Assembly: GCA_003609755.1 (NCBI GenBank)
Contig: AP017991.1
Span: forward strand, 1,629,501-1,693,500
From: Planktothrix agardhii NIES-204
GTDB lineage: Bacteria; Cyanobacteriota; Cyanobacteriia; Cyanobacteriales; Microcoleaceae
Length of the DNA: 64,000 nt
Direction of reading: 5' to 3'
Shown here: piece after piece, positions 56,220 through 64,000 of the stretch
How the letters are laid out: the number at the start of each line of letters is the position of its first letter
Numbering within the stretch: the first letter of the stretch is position 1
Translations under genes and position numbers: made by a program
The notes under the pieces: model-generated
The model's input: only the letters and a program-made list of their open reading frames with translations
The model's database searches: none
Told to the model about the DNA's origin: nothing

Positions 56220-57538
56220 GCTTCTACCCCCAAGCGATCACAAAAATATTCGACATATAGTTTGCAACTCGGTAAAACTGCATTTCCTTTAGGTTTTACC
56301 AATCCTAAACTTTCCAGCTTAAAAGCTTCCTTGCGTTCTAATTTTACAGGTTGATTTGCTGTAATCACTTGTTTCATGGCTTGACCAAGTTCTGGATAAG
56401 TAGTTAGATTCTCTAAATATTCTATAAGATGAGAGCGATAAATACCTGATTCAGTAGCAGCATCTTTCAACACTTCTTCTAAGGTTATATTTTTTAATAC
56501 TAGGTGATAGAATGCCAATCGTATTAAATAGGGATGCCCGCCTGTAAAATCTATAAGTTTTTTTATTTCCTCCTCTGTTATAGCTTTTAATCCATGACGT
56601 TGAGCTAAATCTTGGACTTCATTGAAGTTAAATTCTGGCATTTCTACTAGCACACCAACATTAAATGGAGATCGATTGCGATCAAAATCAATATAGGGTT
56701 CTGTAGAATAAACTAAAATTAAACGTAGCTTTTTCCAAATAGGTCGTTTATTACTGTATTCATGAAAAATTCGTAGCAAATCAAAAAAATCTTGAGCTAT
56801 TTTTGGACAAAGAAAAATTTGATCAAAATTATCAATGCTTATAACTAATAGTTTATCTATTACATCTAAAACATAATTCTCGAAGTAATTTCTACAATTG
56901 GTCTTAATAGGTAAATCTTCATCCCAATATTCTGCTAAATGGTTATGGATTTCCATTTCTTGAGTAACACTGATACAAAACCAGCGCAAAAATTTTTCTA
57001 AATTATTAAATATTTCTTGATCAGGTTCTAGTAAATTTAAACAAGCAAAATAATTTTCTTTTTGTTTAACTTTATTTAATATTCTATCTAAAAATGATGT
57101 TTTACCCATTTTTTTAGGTGCTTTGATCCGAATTAATGCTCCTGGTTGTTCAATTTCTTGATAACAAATCGTTTCAATTGGAGGACGTTCTATATAAAAA
57201 GGAGAGTCTAAGGAAACAACCCCTTCTGGATGGTCTAGTTTCATCTCTGGTAAAGTTCCGCCAAGATACTTAGCAATGATTTCAGGATTTACATATTCAG
57301 GCTTATACTTAGCAAATAATTCAACCAAATCATTCCGAAGACGTTCATGTTCATTCTTTTCGTTTTTAATCCCAAATATATTGCAGGCTTTTGCAATGTG
57401 CTTTCGGATGGTAGATGAATCAACATCTAGTGTTTTCGCAAACGTTGTATCTGACTTTCCTGCTAAAAAAGCCTTTACTGCCTGTTTTGGCTTAAAAGTC
57501 AATTTTTCGTATGCCGTATCGAATTCTTCTTTATTCAT
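56216..57538 (-). CDS. HTH-AAA-like ATPase (AAA_35 type)
   Basis: The protein has 440 residues. Residues 1-75 form a LuxR/sigma-like helix-turn-helix ([35 protein letters not shown]). That arrangement is seen as the N-terminal effector-associated HTH in cyanobacterial NTPase systems; DNA binding itself is not shown. The AAA-like domain (about 110-430) has Walker [13 protein letters not shown] near 140 and Walker [12 protein letters not shown] near 233, then [15 protein letters not shown], parallel to the partner's GGQPFLTQ. It has no WD40 part. Its stop overlaps the start of the AAA-WD40 gene. Confidence 0.85.
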   Translation of the reverse strand: MNKEEFDTAYEKLTFKPKQAVKAFLAGKSDTTFAKTLDVDSSTIRKHIAKACNIFGIKNEKNEHERLRNDLVELFAKYKPEYVNPEIIAKYLGGTLPEMKLDHPEGVVSLDSPFYIERPPIETICYQEIEQPGALIRIKAPKKMGKTSFLDRILNKVKQKENYFACLNLLEPDQEIFNNLEKFLRWFCISVTQEMEIHNHLAEYWDEDLPIKTNCRNYFENYVLDVIDKLLVISIDNFDQIFLCPKIAQDFFDLLRIFHEYSNKRPIWKKLRLILVYSTEPYIDFDRNRSPFNVGVLVEMPEFNFNEVQDLAQRHGLKAITEEEIKKLIDFTGGHPYLIRLAFYHLVLKNITLEEVLKDAATESGIYRSHLIEYLENLTTYPELGQAMKQVITANQPVKLERKEAFKLESLGLVKPKGNAVLPSCKLYVEYFCDRLGVEA

Positions 57539-57716
57539 ATTCTAAGTCTAGCAAAAATCCTCTAAGTCTTAGTTTTGGGAATTTTTTTTCACAAATCCAT
57601 TATATACAGAGTTGCTTGTGAAAGTATGAGAATTTTTAGACTCATTTGCAAGTTTGAAAAAAATATATTTTATGCTGAAAACGTAATCAGAAATTTCTTA
57701 TTAGGAGAAATTAACT

Positions 57717-58532
57717 ATGTCGGCTTATAACTCCCTCAATAATCAAAATTTTATTCAACGCCAAGCCCATTCTCTTGATTTGCGTAGCTTGTCACAACTT
57801 GACACCCGTTTAGCTCACTGTCAAAACTGCTATGCAATTCACCCCAGCTTACAACGAAACCAACATAAACAAATTTTCTGCCCAACTTGTGGAATTCAAT
57901 ATATTGTCAATAGTCGTGAACCTGCAAAAGTAATTCAAGCTTATTTCCGAGATAAAAATCTCTACTTTAATGATAATGACCTTGATATTGAGCAATATAA
58001 AAAATTAGGAGCGATCGCACAACGCCTTAATACTGACCCCAATTATCCCCTCATTGCAGCTTTATTCAAAGCAATGAATCTAGCTAAAAAGTTTATCCAT
58101 TTTACCAGTCTGGGGATTAGTCATCAATTTCTAGGAGCATTAAAAACAGTATCCCAAGGGATTCCAGTTAAAGGTATTGTTTCCTTAACCTCTAGTCAAA
58201 CTTATCTATTACCCGAATTATCAAACTACACCCATGAAAGCCCAAACTTAGAGATTAAACCGATGTGTGAAACTATTTTTAATTGGGATAGAATTCCTCA
58301 TCAAAAGCTGATTGTTGTTGATGGATTAATCGCCTTTAAAGGGAGTGCAAATCTAACTGTTACCGCATGGCGAAAAGCCGAAAAAAATTTAGAAGAAATT
58401 GAAGTGATCACCAATATGGATGAAGTGATTTATCTCCATAATCGCTATTTTTCACCCGTTTGGGCTGATTTTAGTTCCGATGGAAAAGCCATTATTATTG
58501 ATCACGATAACCTTGAGGACATGGCAGCTTAA
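57717..58532 (+). CDS. phospholipase D-like protein with N-terminal zinc ribbon
   Basis: The protein has 271 residues. Four Cys (35, 38 in CQNC; 55, 58 in CPTC) form a zinc ribbon. A helical segment follows, then a PLD domain with one complete HKD motif: His195, Lys197 and Asp202 in HQKLIVVDG, followed by GSANLT. A single HKD motif means the active site would form in a dimer, as in Nuc-type nucleases. Such proteins cut DNA/RNA or lipids. No signal peptide, so it is cytosolic. AGGAGA precedes the ATG. It is divergent from the HTH-AAA gene across 178 bp. Confidence 0.85.
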   Translation: MSAYNSLNNQNFIQRQAHSLDLRSLSQLDTRLAHCQNCYAIHPSLQRNQHKQIFCPTCGIQYIVNSREPAKVIQAYFRDKNLYFNDNDLDIEQYKKLGAIAQRLNTDPNYPLIAALFKAMNLAKKFIHFTSLGISHQFLGALKTVSQGIPVKGIVSLTSSQTYLLPELSNYTHESPNLEIKPMCETIFNWDRIPHQKLIVVDGLIAFKGSANLTVTAWRKAEKNLEEIEVITNMDEVIYLHNRYFSPVWADFSSDGKAIIIDHDNLEDMAA

Positions 58533-58575
58533 AAAACATCAATTCCTGTAGGGGTAACGCGCACATAGATGGAAT

Positions 58576-58597
58576 CCCCGCCCGTTTTACGGCGGGG
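58576..58597. terminator. hairpin between convergent PLD and HD-phosphodiesterase genes
   Basis: CCCCGCC (58576-58582) pairs with GGCGGGG (58591-58597) around CGTTTTAC. It sits in a 71-bp gap between convergent genes and could end transcripts from both sides; no T-run follows on either strand, so it may instead be a dispersed palindrome. Confidence 0.4.
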
Positions 58598-58603
58598 CGG
58601 ATG

Positions 58604-61081
58604 TCAACGACAACCTAGCACCGCTTTTGGATAAGCAATTCGTTTGTGATTAACTTGTTCCCAAACTCGCACAAATATTTCGGCGATTTTTGCCATTTCT
58701 GCCCGGGTTAAACCCGAATCAATTAATTGATTATCTTGCCATCGAGCCTTTAATATTTTATTAACCATATTTAATGCTTCTTCGTGGGTGGCATCCTTAA
58801 GCGATCGCAATGCCGCCTCACAGGAATCTGCTAACATCACAATTCCCGTTTCTTTAGATTGGGGAATCGGCCCATCATAGCGAAAATCATCTTCTCGGAC
58901 TTCCAATTCAGGATTTTCTTGAGCCAGTTGTTGGGCGTGATAATAAAAATAAGCAATCTGCATACTTCCTTGATGTTCAGGAATAAACGCTTGAATTGCT
59001 TTGGGTAAACGGTATTTTTTCGCCATTACTAACCCCTCACCAACGTGCTTTTTAATAATTTTGGCACTTTCCCATGGGTCATCAATCGTATCATGTTTAT
59101 TCGTTCCCCCCATTTGATTTTCAATAAATCCTAAAGGGTCGTGCATTTTTCCAATATCATGATATAAAGTTCCCGTTCTGACTAATTCCACATTACAGCC
59201 CAATTCTTGAGCGGCAGCTTCGGCTAAAGTTGCCACAAACATTGTATGTTGAAATGTTCCGGGTGCTAGGGTTGCTAATTTTTTTAATAAGGGTCGATTG
59301 GGATTTGCTAACTCAGCTAATCGAATCGGAGTAATTAAATCAAATAGATGTTCTAAATAGGGACTTAACCCCAGGGCGACAATACTCCAAGCCACTCCTT
59401 CTAATACTTGTAATCCCACAACCTTGAGCAGAACATACCAAATTGATCCGGCCGTTGCACTCGCCATTAAATTAAAAATTAAGTAAACAGCACCTTGAGC
59501 AATTCCCACCTCTAATCCTAGTAATGCTAATTCTTCTCGACTCCGAGATTGTCCTGCCAAAAGACTCCCAACTAATCCCCCCACGGCACTAGCCAGTAAA
59601 TGAAAACTATCAATTTCCATTCCAATTGGTAATAAAATTGAAAGTAGACCCACAACCGTTACTCCCACGGCCGAGCCATAAAAACTGCCCACCAATAACC
59701 CCACCGCAGGTAAATTAATCAGAGGTAATTTCAACAAAATAATAATCGGCGTACTCAGGGTTAGCAATAATAATAAAAGCCGATCTCGACGACGTAAACC
59801 TCGATGAAATTTCCATTCAACCAATAAAACAATTCCAACTCCGGCACTAACTAACCCCACTAACTTGATTAATCCTTTTGAATTAATTCCCCGTTCACTC
59901 AAACCAAAATAATCCAGTAAGACAAAATCCCGTTGAGTAATTTTTTGTCCTCTATTAACAATAACTTCTCCCTTATTAATATTGACTAAAACTGGTTCAA
60001 TTTTTTGTGCAACTAACTCTGCTCGACGACGGGTGGCCTCGGGATCTTTAACTAAATTTGCTTTTAAAACTTGATTTAACAAATCCGTAGCAAATAATTG
60101 AGTTTCTAAAGGAATCGTATATTTAACATGGACTTCAATGGCTTTTTTCAGGATTTCATCGGGTACACCAGGAGCAATCCCCTGGGCTAACATCTCTTGA
60201 GTAATTTGAGTAATTCCTGTTTGGGTTTGCAACCAAATTTGATCAGACCAGCCAAAGATAGACTCACTATAAAAGATTGTTTGATCAATAGAGGATTTCT
60301 GGGAAAAGGAATTCAATGATGCGGCATATCGCCAACGGGCTTGGGTGACATCGGACAATAATTGTGAAAATTCAACCGGGGTGGTGCGCTGACGGTAAGC
60401 CTGTAATTGTCTGAGGGTGTGTTGGCGAATTTCGACTAAGTTGGCTTCTTGCCAATCGGTAAATTTGGTCGGGTTTTTTTTATTAGGGGTTTTTGATGGG
60501 GTAGTTGAGGGAATTTGGACAATCACCTGTTCAACTTGGGCGATTAAATCTTGCCATTCTCGTTCTGGAACCCCGCGCAGGTAACTCTGAACTTCCGTCG
60601 ATAAAATTCCCGTATTCACAAAAGGAAAAGGTTCGGCGATATTGCGGATAGATGCCCCCTGGGCTAATACCTTTTGAATGGTTTGCTCGATATCTTGATT
60701 GACGGCATTGTCAATCACTAAAACCGGAATCGCACCAATTTCAGCCGCTTTGCGCTTTTCATCGGTGGTTTTCAGGTCAGGAACATTGGCATCCGAGGGG
60801 GCGTTAATGGTTTCCTGGGCAATACGACCGACATCTAATTTGGGTTGGTTGTAAAATCGAACCCCGATAACGCTAGTTAAGGAAACTACACTTACCAAGA
60901 AAAAGATTGGACTCGTTAGAGAACTCAATTTTTTTTTGACTTTTCGGGGTTTAGGATTGGATAACAATGAAGGGTTGGAACCGGATAGTTTTGTGGGTGA
61001 AGGCTGTATAGGAGGCGAGGCGGAATGGGCGCGGCTACAAAGCCGTTCAATCTGTTGCGTCAGAGTAGGTCGCGTATTCAT
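58604..61081 (-). CDS. 7TM receptor with intracellular HD phosphohydrolase domain (PgpH-like)
   Basis: The protein has 825 residues. An N-terminal membrane helix (about 52-70) is followed by an extracytoplasmic 7TMR-HD domain (about 80-385), seven helices (about 400-580) and a cytosolic HD domain from about 610. HD signature: LVRTGTLYHDIGKMHDP; the metal-binding HIS residues FQHTMFVATLAEAAA and IPEHQGS are present. PgpH of Listeria, of the same design, degrades cyclic di-AMP; in cyanobacteria that role is plausible but unproven. The gene is followed 69 bp upstream by the ADP-ribosylglycohydrolase-like gene on the same strand. Confidence 0.9.
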   Translation of the reverse strand: MNTRPTLTQQIERLCSRAHSASPPIQPSPTKLSGSNPSLLSNPKPRKVKKKLSSLTSPIFFLVSVVSLTSVIGVRFYNQPKLDVGRIAQETINAPSDANVPDLKTTDEKRKAAEIGAIPVLVIDNAVNQDIEQTIQKVLAQGASIRNIAEPFPFVNTGILSTEVQSYLRGVPEREWQDLIAQVEQVIVQIPSTTPSKTPNKKNPTKFTDWQEANLVEIRQHTLRQLQAYRQRTTPVEFSQLLSDVTQARWRYAASLNSFSQKSSIDQTIFYSESIFGWSDQIWLQTQTGITQITQEMLAQGIAPGVPDEILKKAIEVHVKYTIPLETQLFATDLLNQVLKANLVKDPEATRRRAELVAQKIEPVLVNINKGEVIVNRGQKITQRDFVLLDYFGLSERGINSKGLIKLVGLVSAGVGIVLLVEWKFHRGLRRRDRLLLLLLTLSTPIIILLKLPLINLPAVGLLVGSFYGSAVGVTVVGLLSILLPIGMEIDSFHLLASAVGGLVGSLLAGQSRSREELALLGLEVGIAQGAVYLIFNLMASATAGSIWYVLLKVVGLQVLEGVAWSIVALGLSPYLEHLFDLITPIRLAELANPNRPLLKKLATLAPGTFQHTMFVATLAEAAAQELGCNVELVRTGTLYHDIGKMHDPLGFIENQMGGTNKHDTIDDPWESAKIIKKHVGEGLVMAKKYRLPKAIQAFIPEHQGSMQIAYFYYHAQQLAQENPELEVREDDFRYDGPIPQSKETGIVMLADSCEAALRSLKDATHEEALNMVNKILKARWQDNQLIDSGLTRAEMAKIAEIFVRVWEQVNHKRIAYPKAVLGCR

Positions 61082-61150
61082 CTGCTTGGAAACTAGATCA
61101 AGGGGTTGAGCAGCCGTTTGAATTTAATTGTATAGTATTGTTTTGAGTTT

Positions 61151-62131
61151 TTAAGAAAAGCCAATGACCATTGGTTGTAAAGGGCGATATACCCCTGACC
61201 AAAGGGCAAACAGACCCTGAGATAACTGTAGCAGTTCTCCCTGAGTGGGGTTGGGTTTTACAGGATTATTTTCGATTTCTGGATGAGTTAAGGGCCAAAT
61301 AGAGGGGTATTGAAACTCCAAACGCCATTTTACCGGAATTGCGATGTAGCCTTGATAGGCACCGGATAAAGCCCCACTAATGGCTGCTGTGATTTCAGGG
61401 TGATATCGGGTTTGTAGCGATCGCAAAACCGTTAAGGAATAGTCTTCTGGGGTGCTGAGAAAACAATAGAAGCCCAGGGCCAAGGCCGTCCAATTTTCAG
61501 GATCGAAATGATTTGGAACAGTCGCTTGAGGAGAATAACTGAGTTTTGAGGTTTGGGTCAGTTGATGAACGGCCGTTTCTAAACTGGCTTTTTGCTGTAA
61601 TAGGGTTTGAACTTGTTCTAATTTAGCCGTTAAAGCGGATTCGGTCGGTAACAGCTTTAATAAATTGGGAATCAGTTGATCGAGTTCTGGATTTTGAGTT
61701 AGGATCTCGGCGATCGCGGTCGCCATGACCAAAACCCCATCCCAAATACTAGCCACCTGTTCCGGGCTATTTGATCTTAACTGTTTTAAGTAGATCAAAT
61801 TATCGTGAAAAAATAGGGCCAGTGGGAAGCCAACAATAGCCACCTCACTCCCTGAATTTAACCCCTGTGGGCATGGTATCGAGGGTTTTTGAGAAATTTC
61901 CAATTTTCGAGGTTCTTCCCTCTGGTTCGCCACTAATGCCCAGTAATCAATCGGATTAAATCCTTGATATTTGATTAAGCTTTGAGCGAGTTGGGGAATC
62001 AGTTCCCCCCAATTTAGGGAACAACCAGGAGATAGGTTTTCAGACCTGGGTTTAATTTGGCCTAACCGATAACCGAGGACTGTGCCTAGAAAGGCCCCTT
62101 GAAATTGGCTAGATAGTGAATATTGGTTCAT
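61151..62131 (-). CDS. ADP-ribosylglycohydrolase-like protein
   Basis: The protein has 326 residues. The start [17 protein letters not shown] and the late [16 protein letters not shown] repeat the GA(F/L)LG...A(D/S)A pattern of the ADP-ribosylglycohydrolase fold, but the usual Asp metal ligands (GxxxGDA, DTD) are not visible, so activity is doubtful. I recall this divergent form between aroQ and an HD-domain gene in cyanobacteria. It overlaps the aroQ stop by 4 bp (ATGA), so it is translationally coupled to it. Function unknown. Confidence 0.65.
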   Translation of the reverse strand: MNQYSLSSQFQGAFLGTVLGYRLGQIKPRSENLSPGCSLNWGELIPQLAQSLIKYQGFNPIDYWALVANQREEPRKLEISQKPSIPCPQGLNSGSEVAIVGFPLALFFHDNLIYLKQLRSNSPEQVASIWDGVLVMATAIAEILTQNPELDQLIPNLLKLLPTESALTAKLEQVQTLLQQKASLETAVHQLTQTSKLSYSPQATVPNHFDPENWTALALGFYCFLSTPEDYSLTVLRSLQTRYHPEITAAISGALSGAYQGYIAIPVKWRLEFQYPSIWPLTHPEIENNPVKPNPTQGELLQLSQGLFALWSGVYRPLQPMVIGFS

Positions 62132-62607
62132 GGAGAGGATTCTAACGGTTTTTGCCCCTGCAAATGACGAACCAAAGCCTGTAGTCCCAAGCGGTAACTT
62201 TCTGCTCCAAATCCACTAATTTGTCCAATCGCCACTGCTGCAATAAAAGAATGATGCCGGAATGGTTCTCGACGGTAAATATTGCTTAGATGTACCTCAA
62301 CGGTAGGAATCCCAACTCCTGAGATCGCATCTCGCAGGGCAATACTGGTGTGAGTATAGGCTCCGGCATTAATTAGCAAGCCTTGGTGTTGCCCGAATGC
62401 GGAGTGTATTGCATCCACCAAAACCCCTTCGTGGTTAGACTGGATGATTGAGAGTTTAACAGAGAGTAACTGAGCCTCCTGTTCCAACAGTCGATTGATT
62501 CCTTCTAACGTTGTTTTCCCGTAAATTTCAGGTTCTCGCTGACCCAAGAGATTCAAATTGGGGCCATGCAATACTAAAAGACTTAGCAAAGGATTAACCT
62601 TAATCAA
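62128..62607 (-). CDS. aroQ: type II 3-dehydroquinate dehydratase
   Basis: The protein has 159 residues; the start is a TTG at 62607 or 62589, the latter being closer to the family N-terminus. It dehydrates 3-dehydroquinate to 3-dehydroshikimate. Motifs: [18 protein letters not shown] with the catalytic Arg/Tyr region, [33 protein letters not shown], and the His of [18 protein letters not shown]. It lies 12 bp after a 45-residue gene and overlaps the next gene, so the three form a minus-strand operon. Confidence 0.95.
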   Translation of the reverse strand: MIKVNPLLSLLVLHGPNLNLLGQREPEIYGKTTLEGINRLLEQEAQLLSVKLSIIQSNHEGVLVDAIHSAFGQHQGLLINAGAYTHTSIALRDAISGVGIPTVEVHLSNIYRREPFRHHSFIAAVAIGQISGFGAESYRLGLQALVRHLQGQKPLESSP

Positions 62608-62619
62608 ATGTTAAATTAA

Positions 62620-62757
62620 CTACCTCCGACGGCGGGGCTCATCCACAGGTACAGGAATTGGCTCTGCTTCGGGTTGAGCCGCCGGGCCCAATAGGGCATC
62701 AATAAGCTCCCGCGCCCATTCTTTTAACTTTTCCAGTATTCTATCAATGTATTCCAT
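62620..62757 (-). CDS. small conserved 45-residue protein
   Basis: Begins MEYIDRILEKLKEWARELI, an amphipathic helix, followed by DALLGP and a Glu/Pro-rich linker (PEAEPIPVPVDEP), ending in four Arg. It is too short for common gene-finder cutoffs. I recall the same helix-LLGP-EPIPVPVD-basic end pattern in other cyanobacteria, which supports a real gene. It starts the aroQ operon (12 bp gap). Function unknown. Confidence 0.7.
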   Translation of the reverse strand: MEYIDRILEKLKEWARELIDALLGPAAQPEAEPIPVPVDEPRRRR

Positions 62758-63261
62758 TGAACAAAAAGCTCCTCGCTGTAAACTAGCTACGCAACTGGAC
62801 TGGGGGTTAAGGTTAACCGAATGGTTAGCCCAATCACCGTATAACGCTCAAAACCAATGCTTGCTATGGGTTAGCAAGTTTTATCCTTAACGGATATCTG
62901 CTCTATATTTCCTATTCTATTATATTACTCCAATTCTGGCTTAAAATTTTATAAAAGTTTCTAAAATTTTAAGCACTTGGTAATAGGACATCCTAGAATA
63001 ATCTCTTTAATTTAGGGGATTTTTACACCCCCAACCATCTCCTAGATCCATGGCATTTAGGATTAGTTGAAAATTGGTTTGATCGGGGTCGCTAATTCAC
63101 AACTGCCTAACTCAAATAAACCTAGAGAGACACTGTACTAGCTCCATCTTACCAAATTTTTCAGTTATGGTTAGGTATTGAATTGAACAACACCACCCTC
63201 AGCATAACGAATCTTTACAAGTTTAGGCAATAGCTTGACAATTTCTTGTTTTCCCCAACCA
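62758..63261. other. 504-bp gene-free region upstream of the aroQ operon
   Basis: No supported gene. A small hairpin CTTGCTA/TAGCAAG (62860-62878) is followed by TTTTA. The rest is AT-rich and would hold the promoter of the minus-strand aroQ operon. Confidence 0.5.
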
Positions 63262-64000
63262 TTAACCTTTACCGAGAAGATGACGACGCAGAAGGTCAAG
63301 GGCCGTACTGCTGCTTACCCGCCGTATCCAGTCCCGACTCCGTTTTTCCCCAAAACGACATTCCAGACTCTCTACTGACCCCTGGGGCGTCGCTAAACCA
63401 ATGTAAACCAGTCCGACGGGTTTGGTCGTAGTACCGCCTCCTGGCCCAGCAATTCCGGTAATACTTAAGCCCCAATTGGTTTGCAAGAGATTTTTGACAC
63501 CGATGGCCATTTGTTCAGCGACGACCGCACTAACAGCCCCGTATTCCTCTAAATCATCGAGGTTGACATTGAGCAGAGAAGCCTTCACCCGATTATTATA
63601 GGCAATTACACCGCCGAGAAAATATTCAGAACTGCCGGGAATTTGGGTCAAGATGTGTCCTAAACCTCCTCCAGTGCAGGATTCAGCCACACTCAAGGTA
63701 GCTTGATGTTGTTGCAATAATTCCCCCACCACTGAAGCCAAAGTTTGATCATTGGCCCCATAACAATCGAGTCCAGCAATTTCTCGCAGTTGGGTTTCAA
63801 TGGGGGTAATTAATTGTTGGGCAATTTCTGGAGAGTCGGCCCGGGCAGAAATTCTTAATTTCACTTCTCCATGATTAGCATAGGGAGCAACGGTGGGATT
63901 TTTTAGATATAGGAAATCAGCAACTTTTTCGGCTAAAGTGGATTCGGCTATGCCCCAAAATTTTAGGGTACAACTTTGAATAATTCCTTGACACCAATTG
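63262..64000 (-). CDS. cinA: competence/damage-inducible protein CinA (partial)
   Basis: The frame continues past an internal GTG at 63864 to the right edge, so the start and the N-terminal MoCF-like domain are outside the window. What is seen: the COG1058 end (LKFWGIAESTLAEKV, PTVAPYANHGEVKLRISA) and the CinA C-terminal nicotinamide-nucleotide amidase domain (LSVAESCTGGGLGHILT, SEYFLGGVIAYNN, SITGIAGPGGGTTTKPVGLVYIG). Full cyanobacterial CinA is about 415-425 residues. It recycles NMN or cleans up damaged nucleotides. The last residues (RRHLLGKG) are normal. Confidence 0.92.
   Translation of the reverse strand, partial: NWCQGIIQSCTLKFWGIAESTLAEKVADFLYLKNPTVAPYANHGEVKLRISARADSPEIAQQLITPIETQLREIAGLDCYGANDQTLASVVGELLQQHQATLSVAESCTGGGLGHILTQIPGSSEYFLGGVIAYNNRVKASLLNVNLDDLEEYGAVSAVVAEQMAIGVKNLLQTNWGLSITGIAGPGGGTTTKPVGLVYIGLATPQGSVESLECRFGEKRSRDWIRRVSSSTALDLLRRHLLGKG

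Overview
The window comes from a cyanobacterium, most likely a filamentous one of the Oscillatoria/Planktothrix/Microcoleus type. The support is psbA (photosystem II D1), many GCGATCGC (HIP1) sites, cyanobacteria-only small families (DUF3181, DUF3082), heptamer tandem repeats, many dispersed palindromes, and large multi-PAS/GAF sensor kinases and WD40 proteins. The genus is an inference; no rRNA is present. The DNA is AT-rich and genes lie on both strands in short operons.

Layout. 0-3.5 kb: a lipoprotein substrate-binding protein cut by the left edge, a frameshifted HlyD-type adaptor, and a response regulator broken by a perfect 19-bp tandem duplication. 3.6-13 kb: a PAS/GAF sensor kinase, a sirohydrochlorin chelatase, a histone-deacetylase-like hydrolase, gyrA, tRNA-Arg(ACG), moaC, a 2TM protein and a DUF3181 protein. 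13-19.5 kb: purQ/purS, a small exported protein, psbA (Glu130 form), a TPR protein, a Uma2-family protein with a repeat tail, an AbrB-type membrane protein and PrxQ/BCP. 19.8-27 kb: a B12-binding radical SAM enzyme, a frameshifted aquaporin, a 108-bp MITE-like palindrome, prfC, a 4'-phosphopantetheinyl transferase and an ACT-malic enzyme. 27-36 kb: four same-strand signalling genes (receiver-GGDEF-EAL, receiver-kinase, a 1600-residue PAS/GAF kinase, receiver-kinase). 36-42 kb: an export operon (two near-duplicate MacB-type permeases, a TolC-family protein, an RluD-type synthase) and a type-4 uracil-DNA glycosylase. 42-52.5 kb: a phosphoribosyltransferase, a VOC protein, a three-domain peptidoglycan amidase, a broken Phd/YefM-like antitoxin with a G9 tract, a CobA-HemD fusion, an L,D-transpeptidase, a TPR protein, and rsmA-ispE-DUF3082. 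52.7-58.5 kb: a candidate conflict/signalling cassette of an HTH-AAA ATPase overlapping an AAA-WD40 protein, with a divergent zinc-ribbon PLD-type nuclease. 58.6-64 kb: an HD-domain 7TM phosphodiesterase, an ADP-ribosylglycohydrolase-like protein, aroQ, a 45-residue small protein, and cinA cut by the right edge.

How they fit together. Most genes are housekeeping (photosynthesis, purine, siroheme, molybdopterin, isoprenoid, shikimate and cell-wall functions). CobA-HemD and the CbiX-type chelatase are two steps of the same siroheme branch. The accessory interest lies in four genes interrupted by small indels or duplications (HlyD, response regulator, aquaporin, antitoxin), the phosphorelay block without a DNA-binding output, the AAA/WD40/PLD cassette, and a family of palindromic repeats with CGTAGTGAG...CTCACTACG ends at five or more intergenic places.
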